64,000 nt of DNA from Oscillibacter sp. (GTDB lineage Bacteria > Bacillota > Clostridia > Oscillospirales > Oscillospiraceae), in assembly GCA_017526785.1 (NCBI GenBank), contig JAFXQV010000009.1, positions 1 to 64,000 on the forward strand, written 5' to 3'. Numbering within the stretch: the first letter of the stretch is position 1; each line of letters begins with the position of its first letter. Shown piece by piece: positions 23,991-32,268 of the stretch. Below the pieces are notes generated by a model. The model saw nothing but the letters and a program-made list of their open reading frames with translations. It ran no database searches and was not told where the DNA came from. The position numbers and the translations under genes were made by a program.

Positions 23991-26516
23991 ATGAACATAG
24001 CGAAACTTATTCTCTCCATGCTGGACGCGCCGGAACCGCTTCAAGAACTGCTGGACATGTTCCCGGAAGCGCTCGACAAGTATCAGGACGGGCGGAACGA
24101 GAAAGCGTTAGCGGATATCGACATCACGGGGCGCGAAATCGCCGAGACACTCATAGACGATTCCGCGCTCACGGAGAAACTCGCGCCCGACATGGCGCGC
24201 TATCTCCGAACCCTGAAAGCCGACGCCGACACGTTCTCCGAGGACGATATACAGGACTTCACGGAGGGCTTTCTGCGCCGGAATCCCTCTTTCGCGCACC
24301 GCCGGGACGACATCATGGAAAGTGTGCGCCGCCTGTTCCGCGAACTCGAAACCGTCCTGCGTGACACTTACTCCCCCGAACGGCGCGACATCCTGCGGAA
24401 CCAGCTCCAAAATCAGCGCGACTTGCGCGAAATCAAGGCCTTACTCCAAAAACTGCTCGAACTGGCGCGAACCTCCGACGCCCTGAAATCCTCCAACGAG
24501 GACTATCGAAAGGCCTTTGAAGCCTCCCTGTTTCTGCACAAGGAAAAAAATCCGAAAGTCACGCTCTCCCGAACGTATGTCTCCCCGCGCTACCGCGTCG
24601 GCGTCGGCAAAGAACCCGCCCCGGAACCCATTGAAGATTATCTGGCGCGGTTTCTCCAAGAGGGGGCGCAATTCCTGTTTATCGAGGGCGACGCCGGGTG
24701 TGGGAAAAGCTCACTGACCGCGTATTTGAGTTATCACTACCTCTGGGGCGGCGAGACCGCAAGCCGTATTTTCGGGAACACGGAACTGTTGACTGTCCGC
24801 CTCCGTGACATCGCAATCCCGGACGCCGACAAAAAGCCCGAACGCCTCCGCGCCGCGATTCTGCGTCACCTGTACGGCGACGCGGGAACCGACAGGGAAC
24901 GCCTTAACCGCTTCTGTAACGAAAATCCGGCGCGCCTGCTCCTGCTCGACGGCTACGACGAACTCTGTACGGCGGAGGGTGTCGAGAACCCGCGCCTGAT
25001 TCTGGACACGCTCGCAAGACTGAAATGCAAAATCATCATCACGACCCGTCCGCACTATTTGCGCCTTGAAGCCCCGAATCCGTCCTTTTGGCACATCACG
25101 CTGACGCATTTCGACGACGAACAGCGCCGGGACTGGCTCGACCGTTACAAGGCCTGCGGGGAGACGCTCCACGAGACCAACGAAAAGTATTTGAACGCGC
25201 ACACCGGGGACGAGAAAGACATCTGTGACACGCCCATGGGGCTTTACATGGTCGCGGCCGGAGACTTCGCCCCGGGCGAACTGGAAAACGAGTGGGCGGT
25301 CTACCGCCGGATTTTCGGCGCGGAACTGATGGAAAAGCGCTACAGCGCCGCCGAACACGCCGCCATGGAACATCAGGACGCGCTCTACCGGGTCAATGAG
25401 GAAATCGCGTGGCAGTTGTACCGGAAAAACAACCGGGAACTGTTCGTAACCCGGGAGGAAATTAAGGACATTATTGGGCGCTTGCGGCTGGACGACGAAC
25501 GGCAGAAATTTATTACGCGCTCTTACGCGCTCTGCGGCTACTGGAAAACCGACACGCAACGGGGTTACTTGGAATTTTATCACAACAACATCCGTGACTT
25601 TTTCCTGTGCGAGAAGCTGGCGCGGGAGTTAAACCGCCTGTATAGTGATAGTCAACACATGAACGCGCTGAACGATAAAAACGCCGACATCATCCCGTTT
25701 TTGCGGGAACTCTGCGAACTGTTCCGGCACGGGGAAATCAACGAAAAAGTGTTGTACTTTCTGGGACAACGGGCGCTGTATCAAAAGGAAACGGAAACCT
25801 GTGTCGTAGAGGAACGGCGGGAACATCACACGGCACGTATTTTTGAAGGTCTTCTGTTCGGGGGTGCGCCGTATTCCGTCTGCGCGGAGAGCATGGAACA
25901 GGAAAACCCCGTCAAGACGGTTGCCCGGATACTGGGAAACACGGTGGCGGTCTACCGCTATCTCTACAAGGCGATTTTACAAGACGGGGAACGTCTGCAA
26001 TGGTGGAACGATGTGGGAACTGTCAACATAGACGGCACATTTCGCAAACTGGCGGGAGATATCCTGAACTTTGCCGGGGCTTCCAATTTGCGTAGCGCGG
26101 ATTTGCGCGGCGCGTATTTGTGCGGCGCGGATTTGGGCGGCGCGTATTTGCGCGGCGCGTATTTGCGCGGCGCGGATTTGGGCGGCGCGGATTTGGGCGG
26201 CGCGGATTTGGGCGGCGCGGATTTGTTCGGCGCGGATTTGGGCGGCGCGGATTTGGGCGGCGCGGATTTGGGCGGTGCGTATTTGACCCGCGCGAAGTTG
26301 CGCGGCGCGGATTTGCGCGGCGCGAATTTGCGCGGCGCGGATTTGCGCGGCGCGAATTTGACCCGCGCGAATTTACAAAACGCGTATTTGCGCGGCGCGA
26401 ATTTAACCCGCGCGAATTTACAAGACGCGGATTTGCGCGGCGCGAAAGGGTACGATTTAAGGGGAACCATCGGGACGCCCATCCTTGACGACGACGACCC
26501 GGACGCGGCGGAGTGA
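23991..26516 (+). CDS. NACHT NTPase with C-terminal pentapeptide repeats
   Basis: An 841-residue STAND-type protein. A helical N-terminal region of about 210 residues matches nothing I know. The NACHT domain has Walker A GDAGCGKS at residues 233-240, the Walker B/NACHT motif LLLLDGYDEL at about 316-325 and the sensor IIITTRP at about 348-354, then a helical region. Residues about 698-830 are pentapeptide repeats of type A(D/N/Y)L(R/G)G, forming a square beta-helix. Bacterial NACHT proteins include antiphage sensors, and repeats at the C-terminus commonly act as the sensor. The effector would then be the unknown N-terminus. GAGGAG precedes the ATG. Neighbours include MNT and HEPN genes. Confidence 0.88.
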   Translation: MNIAKLILSMLDAPEPLQELLDMFPEALDKYQDGRNEKALADIDITGREIAETLIDDSALTEKLAPDMARYLRTLKADADTFSEDDIQDFTEGFLRRNPSFAHRRDDIMESVRRLFRELETVLRDTYSPERRDILRNQLQNQRDLREIKALLQKLLELARTSDALKSSNEDYRKAFEASLFLHKEKNPKVTLSRTYVSPRYRVGVGKEPAPEPIEDYLARFLQEGAQFLFIEGDAGCGKSSLTAYLSYHYLWGGETASRIFGNTELLTVRLRDIAIPDADKKPERLRAAILRHLYGDAGTDRERLNRFCNENPARLLLLDGYDELCTAEGVENPRLILDTLARLKCKIIITTRPHYLRLEAPNPSFWHITLTHFDDEQRRDWLDRYKACGETLHETNEKYLNAHTGDEKDICDTPMGLYMVAAGDFAPGELENEWAVYRRIFGAELMEKRYSAAEHAAMEHQDALYRVNEEIAWQLYRKNNRELFVTREEIKDIIGRLRLDDERQKFITRSYALCGYWKTDTQRGYLEFYHNNIRDFFLCEKLARELNRLYSDSQHMNALNDKNADIIPFLRELCELFRHGEINEKVLYFLGQRALYQKETETCVVEERREHHTARIFEGLLFGGAPYSVCAESMEQENPVKTVARILGNTVAVYRYLYKAILQDGERLQWWNDVGTVNIDGTFRKLAGDILNFAGASNLRSADLRGAYLCGADLGGAYLRGAYLRGADLGGADLGGADLGGADLFGADLGGADLGGADLGGAYLTRAKLRGADLRGANLRGADLRGANLTRANLQNAYLRGANLTRANLQDADLRGAKGYDLRGTIGTPILDDDDPDAAE
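26095..26450. repeat. Tandem 15-bp repeats encoding pentapeptides
   Basis: About 22 units of the type GCGGATTTGGGCGGC or GCGGATTTGCGCGGC follow each other in frame. The middle block of GADLG units is almost identical at DNA level, which suggests recent expansion by slippage or unequal recombination. Confidence 0.85.
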
Positions 26517-26528
26517 CCCACATACTTC

Positions 26529-26557
26529 TTGACGCGCGAAACGAAAAACGCTATAAT
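26529..26557 (+). promoter_or_regulatory. Promoter of the lone MNT gene
   Basis: TTGACG and a perfect TATAAT are separated by 17 bases, 30 bases before the start codon. Confidence 0.7.
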
Positions 26558-26586
26558 CAGAACACGCAAAGGGGGGATTTCGCGTG

Positions 26587-26883
26587 ATGTACACCATTCA
26601 GGAACTCAAAGACACCATTTCCCCGTTGGCGCGGACATACGGCGTCAAGAGTGTGTCGCTGTTCGGCTCCTACGCCAGAGGAACCGCACGCCCCGACAGT
26701 GACGTGGACTTGAAAATCGAAAAGGGCGCGTTACGTTCGTTATATCAATTATGCGGTTTCCGGCTGGCCGTCGAGGACGCTCTGCGCGTGTCGGTAGACC
26801 TTGTGACCAGTGAATCTTCCGACCGCGACTTCCTGAAACGCATTGCGCCGGAGGAGGTGTTGCTTTACGTGTTGCCGCGTTAG
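26587..26883 (+). CDS. MNT-type nucleotidyltransferase
   Basis: A 98-residue minimal nucleotidyltransferase. The signature GSYARG followed by DSDVDLKI supplies the Gly-Ser and Asp-x-Asp of the active site, and a third Asp lies in VSVDLVT. MNT proteins act as antitoxins that adenylylate HEPN toxins, but no HEPN gene follows here. A GTG just before the ATG could also start translation. It has its own promoter. Confidence 0.85.
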   Translation: MYTIQELKDTISPLARTYGVKSVSLFGSYARGTARPDSDVDLKIEKGALRSLYQLCGFRLAVEDALRVSVDLVTSESSDRDFLKRIAPEEVLLYVLPR

Positions 26884-26896
26884 TAGAAATCCGGCG

Positions 26897-26926
26897 TTGA
26901 CAAACGCCGCGCCCACGCTATAATGA
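26897..26926 (+). promoter_or_regulatory. Promoter of the helical hypothetical gene
   Basis: TTGACA and TATAAT with 17-base spacing lie about 45 bases upstream of the start codon. Confidence 0.65.
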
Positions 26927-26969
26927 ACCTTGCGAAACTCTCAATTCACTGTCGAAAGGGCGGATTGCT

Positions 26970-27413
26970 ATGGGACTGTTTGACGGTCTGAAACTCGCGG
27001 CGGACTTGGTCAAGGGCGGAATCGCGGCGTTCAAGGCGTCGGAGAAACTCGAAGAGCTTGTCAAGCGTTCGCGGGACGAGTGCAAGAACCTTGTCAAGCC
27101 CGAACAGGAACAGCTCTATCAGGAGTACGCGAACCTTGACAGCGCCAAGAGCAAGGAGACCGACACCGACAAGCAGAACGCGTTGACGGAGAAAGTCGAG
27201 GCGGCGGCGGTGGCGTATCTGGCGGCGCTGGCGGCCGACGCGTCTTTCCCGCAGGCGTTCCGCGCCGAGATTACGCAGGCACTCGCCGAGTACGCCAAAA
27301 CGAACGACATGCCTATGGACATTTTCGCCGAACACATGATGAAGCAGGCCAAGACCGAAGAGGAAAAGGCCGAAGTCCGCAAGACGCTGGAAGAAATCAA
27401 AGCCCAACAATAA
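26970..27413 (+). CDS. Hypothetical helical protein
   Basis: A 147-residue, mostly alpha-helical, acidic and Lys-rich protein with no membrane segment, beginning GLFDGLKLAADLVKGGIAAF. I recognise no family. It has a strong promoter of its own and a hairpin terminator, and sits between two nucleotidyltransferase genes in the defence-like cluster. The ATG follows GAAAGGGCGG. Confidence 0.75.
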   Translation: MGLFDGLKLAADLVKGGIAAFKASEKLEELVKRSRDECKNLVKPEQEQLYQEYANLDSAKSKETDTDKQNALTEKVEAAAVAYLAALAADASFPQAFRAEITQALAEYAKTNDMPMDIFAEHMMKQAKTEEEKAEVRKTLEEIKAQQ

Positions 27414-27424
27414 GCCACGCGAAA

Positions 27425-27452
27425 CGCCCTCCGGCTGTCCGGGGGGCTTGTC
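27425..27452 (+). terminator. Terminator after the helical hypothetical gene
   Basis: GCCCTCCGG pairs with CCGGGGGGC around a 4-base loop, followed by TTGTCTTTT, which is also the -35 region of the next promoter. Confidence 0.6.
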
Positions 27453-27476
27453 TTTTCCGCTCTCGTCTGGTATACT
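27448..27476 (+). promoter_or_regulatory. Promoter of the MNT-HEPN pair
   Basis: TTGTCT and TATACT are separated by 17 bases, 22 bases before the MNT start codon. Confidence 0.6.
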
Positions 27477-27498
27477 CTCTGGGAAAGGCGGTGGTGAC

Positions 27499-27828
27499 AT
27501 GGATACGTTGTCGGGTGCGCTGGACGAAGTGCGGGACGGCTTGCGCGTGATATTCGGGGACAGTCTCGAAAGCGTCCTCTTGTACGGCTCGTACGCCCGG
27601 GGCGAACAGGACGCCGAATCGGATGTTGACATTCTGGCGGTCGTGAATCTCCCCGCCGAAACGCTGGACGGGTACGAAAACGCGGTTTTGGATTTGTCTT
27701 TTGAGTTGGGACTGCGCTATGACGCGCTCTTTTCCGTGTTGCTTCAGGACGCCGACACGTTCCGGAAATACAATCGGGTCATGCCCTTTTTCGTGAACGT
27801 TCTCCGGGAGGGAATCAGCCTTGTATGA
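27499..27828 (+). CDS. MNT nucleotidyltransferase antitoxin (MntA-like)
   Basis: A 109-residue nucleotidyltransferase with GSYARG and ESDVDILAVV, and a third Asp in LGLRYDALFS. In characterised HEPN-MNT systems this protein transfers AMP onto the HEPN toxin and silences it. The gene overlaps the HEPN gene by 8 bases, which supports a functional pair. Only the domain order and pairing, not the chemistry, can be seen here. Confidence 0.87.
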   Translation: MDTLSGALDEVRDGLRVIFGDSLESVLLYGSYARGEQDAESDVDILAVVNLPAETLDGYENAVLDLSFELGLRYDALFSVLLQDADTFRKYNRVMPFFVNVLREGISLV

Positions 27829-28222
27829 CCAAGAACATGTTGACCTTGCGAAATACCGTATGGACAAGGCGGAGGAGGCGCTGACAGACGCCCGCGACGC
27901 GTTGCGGCAGGGCAAATACGCCAACGCCGCGAACCGTTCCTATTACGCTTTTTTCCACGCCGTCCGCGCCCTGTTCGCGCTGGAAGCGCGGGATTTCCGC
28001 AAGCATTCCGGCGTTATCGCCGGATTCCAGAAAGACTATATCAAGACAGGCCTCTTTCCCGTCGAAATGGGAAAGCAGTTGCAAAGCGCGTTTAACCTCC
28101 GCACACAGAGCGATTACCGGGACTTTTACGTGTTGACAAAAGAGAAAGTCTCCGTGCAGGTCGAAAACGCGGAAACGTTCGTGGACACCCTGAAACGCTA
28201 TCTTCTGTCCCTGATTGGCTGA
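27821..28222 (+). CDS. HEPN-domain toxin
   Basis: A 133-residue HEPN protein. The core NAANRSYYAFFHAVRALF carries the Arg and His of the HEPN RNase-type motif (R, six residues, H). HEPN toxins of this class are often RNases acting on tRNA or mRNA. Translation starts at TTG inside the end of the MNT gene, with GGGAGGG about 8 bases upstream. A terminator shared with the convergent pta gene follows. Confidence 0.87.
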   Translation: MYDQEHVDLAKYRMDKAEEALTDARDALRQGKYANAANRSYYAFFHAVRALFALEARDFRKHSGVIAGFQKDYIKTGLFPVEMGKQLQSAFNLRTQSDYRDFYVLTKEKVSVQVENAETFVDTLKRYLLSLIG

Positions 28223-28228
28223 CGAAAC

Positions 28229-28256
28229 GCCCTCCCGGAGAATCGGGAGGGCGCGT
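28229..28256. terminator. Bidirectional terminator between HEPN and pta genes
   Basis: GCCCTCCCG pairs with CGGGAGGGC around a 6-base loop, between convergent genes. Confidence 0.7.
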
Positions 28257-28259
28257 GTT

Positions 28260-29237
28260 TCAGTCGGCAAGTCCGGCGGTGATAAGCGCCATGGAATAGA
28301 CCTCTTGACCGTTACAGCCGCGGCTAAGGTCGTTAATCGGCGCGTTGAGGCCTTGCAGAATGGGGCCGTAGGCGTCGAAGCCGCCCAAGCGCTGGGCAAT
28401 CTTGTAGCCGATGTTCCCGGCGTTGATGTCCGGGAAAATGAACGTGTTCGCGTGTCCGGCGACGGGGGAGCCTTGGCACTTTGTCCGCGCCACGCGCGGG
28501 GACACCGCCGCGTCAAACTGTAATTCGCCGTCCATGGGGATGTCGGGCGCTTTGGCCTTGGCCAGTTCGCAGGCGTGGCGCATTTTGTCCACGTCCTCGC
28601 CGGAGCCGGAGCCGAGTGTGGAGTAGCTCAGGAACGCCACACGCGGGTCAACGCCGAAAAGTTTCGCGGTCTGGGCGGTCTGGATTGCGATGTCAGCAAG
28701 GTCTTCCTCTGACGGCTTAATCTGAATCGCACAATCCGCCATAGCCAGCACGTCGCGCTCGCCCGAAACGGCGTTACGTACCAGAATGAAGCAGGACGAC
28801 ACAAGGCGGTTGCCGGGCTTCGTCTTGACGAGTTGCAGGGCGGGGCGCACGGTGTCGGCGGTGGAGTAGGTCGCGCCGCCGAGGAGGGCGTCCGCGCAGC
28901 CCATTTTCACAAGCATGGTGCCAAAGTAGTTGGCGTGGGTCAAATGCTGGCGGCACTCTTCCTCACTCATCTTGCCCTTGCGGAGCTCGAACATCATCTT
29001 GACCATTTCTTCCATATGGTCGTAGTTCTGGGGGTCGCGGATGTCACAGCCCCGGATGTTGAAACCGGCCTCCTCCGCGGCGGCGAAAATCTCGTCCGGG
29101 TTGCCGACAAGCACGGGCGTCAGGAATGTTCCCGACAGCAGACGCGCCGTGGCTTCCAGAATGCGGGGGTCTGTGCCTTCCGTAAAGACGATGCGGCGGG
29201 GGTGGGCTTTCAGTTTCTTGATGAGAAATTCAAACAT
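28260..29237 (-). CDS. pta: Phosphate acetyltransferase
   Basis: A 325-residue enzyme that interconverts acetyl-CoA and acetyl phosphate, usually with acetate kinase to make ATP and acetate. Recognisable parts are RRIVFTEGTDPRILEA at the N-terminus, DALLGGATYSTADTVRPALQ, FLSYSTLGSGSG, and the end FPDINAGNIGYKIAQRLGG with GPILQGL. The chosen ATG has GGAGGG upstream; a 14-codon extension enters the promoter. No ackA is adjacent. Confidence 0.95.
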   Translation of the reverse strand: MFEFLIKKLKAHPRRIVFTEGTDPRILEATARLLSGTFLTPVLVGNPDEIFAAAEEAGFNIRGCDIRDPQNYDHMEEMVKMMFELRKGKMSEEECRQHLTHANYFGTMLVKMGCADALLGGATYSTADTVRPALQLVKTKPGNRLVSSCFILVRNAVSGERDVLAMADCAIQIKPSEEDLADIAIQTAQTAKLFGVDPRVAFLSYSTLGSGSGEDVDKMRHACELAKAKAPDIPMDGELQFDAAVSPRVARTKCQGSPVAGHANTFIFPDINAGNIGYKIAQRLGGFDAYGPILQGLNAPINDLSRGCNGQEVYSMALITAGLAD

Positions 29238-29267
29238 GCGGTGTCCCTCCTGTGTAGTGATAGCTCT

Positions 29268-29295
29268 ATTATACACCACAAATTTTTCCGGTCAA
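29268..29295 (-). promoter_or_regulatory. pta promoter
   Basis: On the minus strand TTGACC and TATAAT are 16 bases apart, about 30 bases upstream of the pta start. Confidence 0.65.
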
Positions 29296-29420
29296 GCGGT
29301 TTTCACAGAATCCGCCGCGCAAAACGGACGCGCTTTTGTGGAATTTCAAGAAAAGCAGGTATAATTTTCCGCGCGCGTGGAATCATGACAGAGGCGTTTT
29401 CGCGGATTGGAGGACAGAGC

Positions 29421-29693
29421 ATGGTAAAAGGCATTTCCAGACAAATCGTCGTGATTGATTCCCCCGACCAGAAACTCTTTGAAAAGGCGATTTTCATCGT
29501 ACGGAACGACGCCTTCCGGGAGGGCGTCACGGCGCGGGCGCTGGTGCAGGAGGCGCGGCGCGTCGCCCGGAACTGCGCCGGGGAACGGGCGCGGGACAGT
29601 CTTTTCAGCCGCTGTCTGCCGTGGATAACGGCGTTTATCGGCGGGGGCTTCGTGGCGGTGGCGTGGCTGATGACGGTGTTTTTCTCCCTGTGA
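29421..29693 (+). CDS. Small membrane-anchored hypothetical protein
   Basis: A 90-residue protein: a soluble N-terminal part beginning MVKGISRQIVVIDSPD and a C-terminal membrane segment (WITAFIGGGFVAVAWLMTVFF). The ATG has GGAGG 8 bases upstream. Similar small proteins seem common in related clostridia, but I know no function. A strong terminator follows. Confidence 0.75.
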   Translation: MVKGISRQIVVIDSPDQKLFEKAIFIVRNDAFREGVTARALVQEARRVARNCAGERARDSLFSRCLPWITAFIGGGFVAVAWLMTVFFSL

Positions 29694-29702
29694 GGCTCCA
29701 TA

Positions 29703-29738
29703 AAGTCCGCCCCAACGTTGACGGGGCGGACTTTTTCA
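29703..29738 (+). terminator. Terminator after the small membrane protein gene
   Basis: GTCCGCCCC pairs with GGGGCGGAC, followed by TTTTT; the flanking A and T runs let it work in both directions between convergent genes. Confidence 0.8.
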
Positions 29739-29753
29739 TAAGTTTATATAAAA

Positions 29754-30680
29754 TCACGCGTACTCGACGCGCAACGTTACGCCGTCGGAGGTCACGCGGA
29801 TGTTGCCGTTACGGGTGAGGAACGTTTCCGCGCCGAAACTCTCCAGCAGTTCCAGCGTTTCGGCGTCCTCCGGTTCGTCGTCCGAGGACGTGACCACGGC
29901 GTAGCGCGGCGCGACAGCGCCCGCCAGCAACATGAGGCTTTCCTGCCAGTGTCCGTGGTACGGGACTTTCAAGAAATCGTACGTCCCCCAGTCCAGCGCC
30001 ACAAATTCCTCTATACGTTCGTCCTGCGCGTCGCCCGTGAACAAAAGGCGGTTCGCGCCGTTCTCAACGGAGACTATCAGCGAAGAATTGTTGCTCGAAT
30101 CGCTGTTGTAGTTCGCGCGCTTGGGCGGGTTGACGGTGTAGGCCACGCCGTCCAGCGTGAAGGACAGATTTTCGCGTACGGTTTCCGGTTCCATTCCGGC
30201 GTTTTTCAGGGCTTTGACGTACTTTTCGTATTCCTCGCTGTCTTTCGGGGAATTGCTCTGCAGAACCCGCGCCACGGGGAAGTTGTTGAGAATCCGCGCC
30301 GCGCCGCCGACGTGGTCTTTGTCGAAGTGCGTAATTACCATCATGTCAAGCTGTCCGATTCCGCGCGCTTCCAGTTCGGCCAGAATTGTGCGGCCGAAGC
30401 CCTTTTCCCCGCAGTCAATCAGGACGGCGCTTTCGGGCGTGAGTAACAGGAACGCGTCGGCCTTCCCGGCCTGAAAGCAGATGATTTCCAAGTCCGCGCC
30501 GGACGTTGCGGTACTGGAATCCGTCGCGGTGCCGGAAACCGTTCCGGCGGCGGAATCCGTGCCGGACGTTGTGGCGGCGGCGGAATCCGCGCCGGACGTT
30601 GTGACGGCGGAATCGCCGGACGCCGCGCCGCAACCCGTCAAAAGTAGCAGTATCGCCGTCAATACCCGTGCCATACGCAT
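29754..30680 (-). CDS. Metallo-beta-lactamase-fold lipoprotein (ComEC-like hydrolase)
   Basis: A 308-residue lipoprotein: signal peptide with lipobox LLLTGC, a Ser/Thr/Ala/Gly-rich linker of TTSGADSAA-like repeats, then a metallo-beta-lactamase domain with THFDKDHVGG and a second metal ligand region FTGDA and VPYHGHW. This domain resembles the extracellular hydrolase part of ComEC-type proteins. It lies last in an operon after the VTC and DUF4956 genes, its ATG overlapping the upstream stop codon. A polyphosphate or nucleic-acid substrate is possible but unproven. Confidence 0.87.
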   Translation of the reverse strand: MRMARVLTAILLLLTGCGAASGDSAVTTSGADSAAATTSGTDSAAGTVSGTATDSSTATSGADLEIICFQAGKADAFLLLTPESAVLIDCGEKGFGRTILAELEARGIGQLDMMVITHFDKDHVGGAARILNNFPVARVLQSNSPKDSEEYEKYVKALKNAGMEPETVRENLSFTLDGVAYTVNPPKRANYNSDSSNNSSLIVSVENGANRLLFTGDAQDERIEEFVALDWGTYDFLKVPYHGHWQESLMLLAGAVAPRYAVVTSSDDEPEDAETLELLESFGAETFLTRNGNIRVTSDGVTLRVEYA

Positions 30681-31348
30681 TAGAGCGCCTCCTTTTCGGC
30701 AACCCGCCCGCACACAATGTTGAGGTTCCCGTTACGAACCCGCAGAGCGTCCAGAAACTCTTTCGGCACCCGCGCCGTTTTCAGGACAATATGGTATGTC
30801 AATTCGTAGAGCGTCCCCATGTTGCTTGTCTTGACGCGTTCGAGTTCCCAGCGCGACGCGTACTGGTTCAGCAAGTCGTCAAAGAGGCCGTCGTAGTCGA
30901 GGTTTTCGGCAATCGTGATTTTCAACTGCCGTTCGCACGCGTTCCCGGTGCCGAAGCCAAACGTGGTCAGCGCGGCGGCGTAGGCCGCGATAATCAGGAA
31001 GAACACGCCCGCCAGCACAACGTAACCCATGCCCGTGGCGATACCGAGCGTGACGGCAAGGAAAATCAGCCCGATTTCGCGGGCGCTTCCGGGAGCCGAA
31101 CGGAAACGCACCAGTCCGAACGCGCCCGCGACCGCCACGCCCGCGCCAATGTTGCCGTTGACCAGCATAATGACCACCTGCACCATAGCGGGGAGGAGCG
31201 CCAGCGTCAGCGCGAAACTCTGGGAGTATTTGTTATTCTTGTACATGCACAGCCCCGCCGCGCCGAGGCCTAAGAGCATGGAAACGGCCGTGCAAAGCAG
31301 GAACGCGGGGGCGGTGATTTCGGTTCCCGTAATGATAGAGTTAAGCAA
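30680..31348 (-). CDS. DUF4956 membrane protein
   Basis: A 222-residue protein with about four N-terminal membrane segments (such as FLLCTAVSMLLGLGAAGLCMY and VVLAGVFFLIIAAYAAAL) and a cytoplasmic C-terminal domain. The segment VAGAFGLVRFRSAPGSAREIGLIFLAV is typical of DUF4956, a family that commonly neighbours VTC proteins. TTG is chosen as start because AAAGGGG lies 9 bases upstream and it overlaps the VTC gene by 8 bases. Confidence 0.88.
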   Translation of the reverse strand: MLNSIITGTEITAPAFLLCTAVSMLLGLGAAGLCMYKNNKYSQSFALTLALLPAMVQVVIMLVNGNIGAGVAVAGAFGLVRFRSAPGSAREIGLIFLAVTLGIATGMGYVVLAGVFFLIIAAYAAALTTFGFGTGNACERQLKITIAENLDYDGLFDDLLNQYASRWELERVKTSNMGTLYELTYHIVLKTARVPKEFLDALRVRNGNLNIVCGRVAEKEAL

Positions 31349-32084
31349 CGCAAAGAACCCCTTTCTGAATTTCCGGCACCAGTTCGAGGACGGGCGCGGC
31401 CGGACGGGCGATATACCGCCGATAGTACGCGCCGTACTTGGAAAAGGACGTGGGAAAAACGCCGTTTTCACTCAACAGGCGCGAGAGCCATAGCGGAGCC
31501 GCGCCCGGTATTTTGACTTCCATCAGGACTTGGTTCCCGTCCAAAATCGGCTGGCCGTCGCCGCCGCGCCGCAGGTCGACGCGTTCGGTACGCCCTCTCA
31601 AGTTCGTGTCGAACGTGACGCGGAACTCCGGGTTGTCGCGCCCGGCGTACGCTTCGCGGTCGTAGGCGATAAAGACCTTGGGCGTCGGGCGGTACATCTG
31701 CGCGAACCAGTCGATTTCGCGGTGAATCTGGGAATCTCCGCCGGGTTCGTCGCCGTCGAGGTACGCGGCCGCGTCGGCGGCACTCATGACCACGCGCCGC
31801 TTGTACACCACGCCGTCATACTTCTTTTTGAGTTCCACGAACACGCGGCTGTCGTCTCGCGCCGCGCCGTAACTCCGGACGCGCAACTTCTCCTTGTAGA
31901 CGGGCTTTTCCAGTGACGCGCGAATCAGGCGGAAGTCGTCGGTATCGTAGTAGATATTGAAAATCGCGTAGTGGCTGTACTTATCGGGCGTGACATACGC
32001 CTCCATGCCCTCCCGTACGACCTCATACTGCGCCGGGGTGAGCAGGTACTTTTTCTCGTAACGCTCGAAACTGCATTGAATCAT
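31341..32084 (-). CDS. VTC-domain polyphosphate polymerase-like protein
   Basis: A 247-residue VTC domain, the fold of the catalytic domain of yeast vacuolar polyphosphate polymerase, in the triphosphate tunnel superfamily. Typical features are the opening FERYEKKYLLTPAQYE, a basic strand KEKLRVRSYG, FVELKKKYDGVVYKRR, and the late acid pair VLMEVKIPG with SFSKYGAYY. In bacteria these proteins accompany DUF4956 membrane proteins; polyphosphate synthesis is suspected but often unproven. Confidence 0.88.
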   Translation of the reverse strand: MIQCSFERYEKKYLLTPAQYEVVREGMEAYVTPDKYSHYAIFNIYYDTDDFRLIRASLEKPVYKEKLRVRSYGAARDDSRVFVELKKKYDGVVYKRRVVMSAADAAAYLDGDEPGGDSQIHREIDWFAQMYRPTPKVFIAYDREAYAGRDNPEFRVTFDTNLRGRTERVDLRRGGDGQPILDGNQVLMEVKIPGAAPLWLSRLLSENGVFPTSFSKYGAYYRRYIARPAAPVLELVPEIQKGVLCVA

Positions 32085-32268
32085 CGGGCGCTACCCCCTT
32101 TCTGGTTTCTTTTCCCGTTGACGTGGATTAGCTTACCAGAACCGGGGACGGAAATCCCCGAAAAAGCCCCGCAAATTATACGCAAAACTCACGAAAGCGG
32201 CTTTTGCCTATGGCGTTTCCCGAAAGTCTGTGGTAGAATCCGTACACAAGCGAAAGGGGGCGCGATAT

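Noticed and set aside
26120-26488. Arg/Ala/Gly-rich open frames across the pentapeptide region
   Set aside because: They only reflect the 15-bp tandem repeats read in other frames; the pentapeptide frame is the one joined to the NACHT domain.
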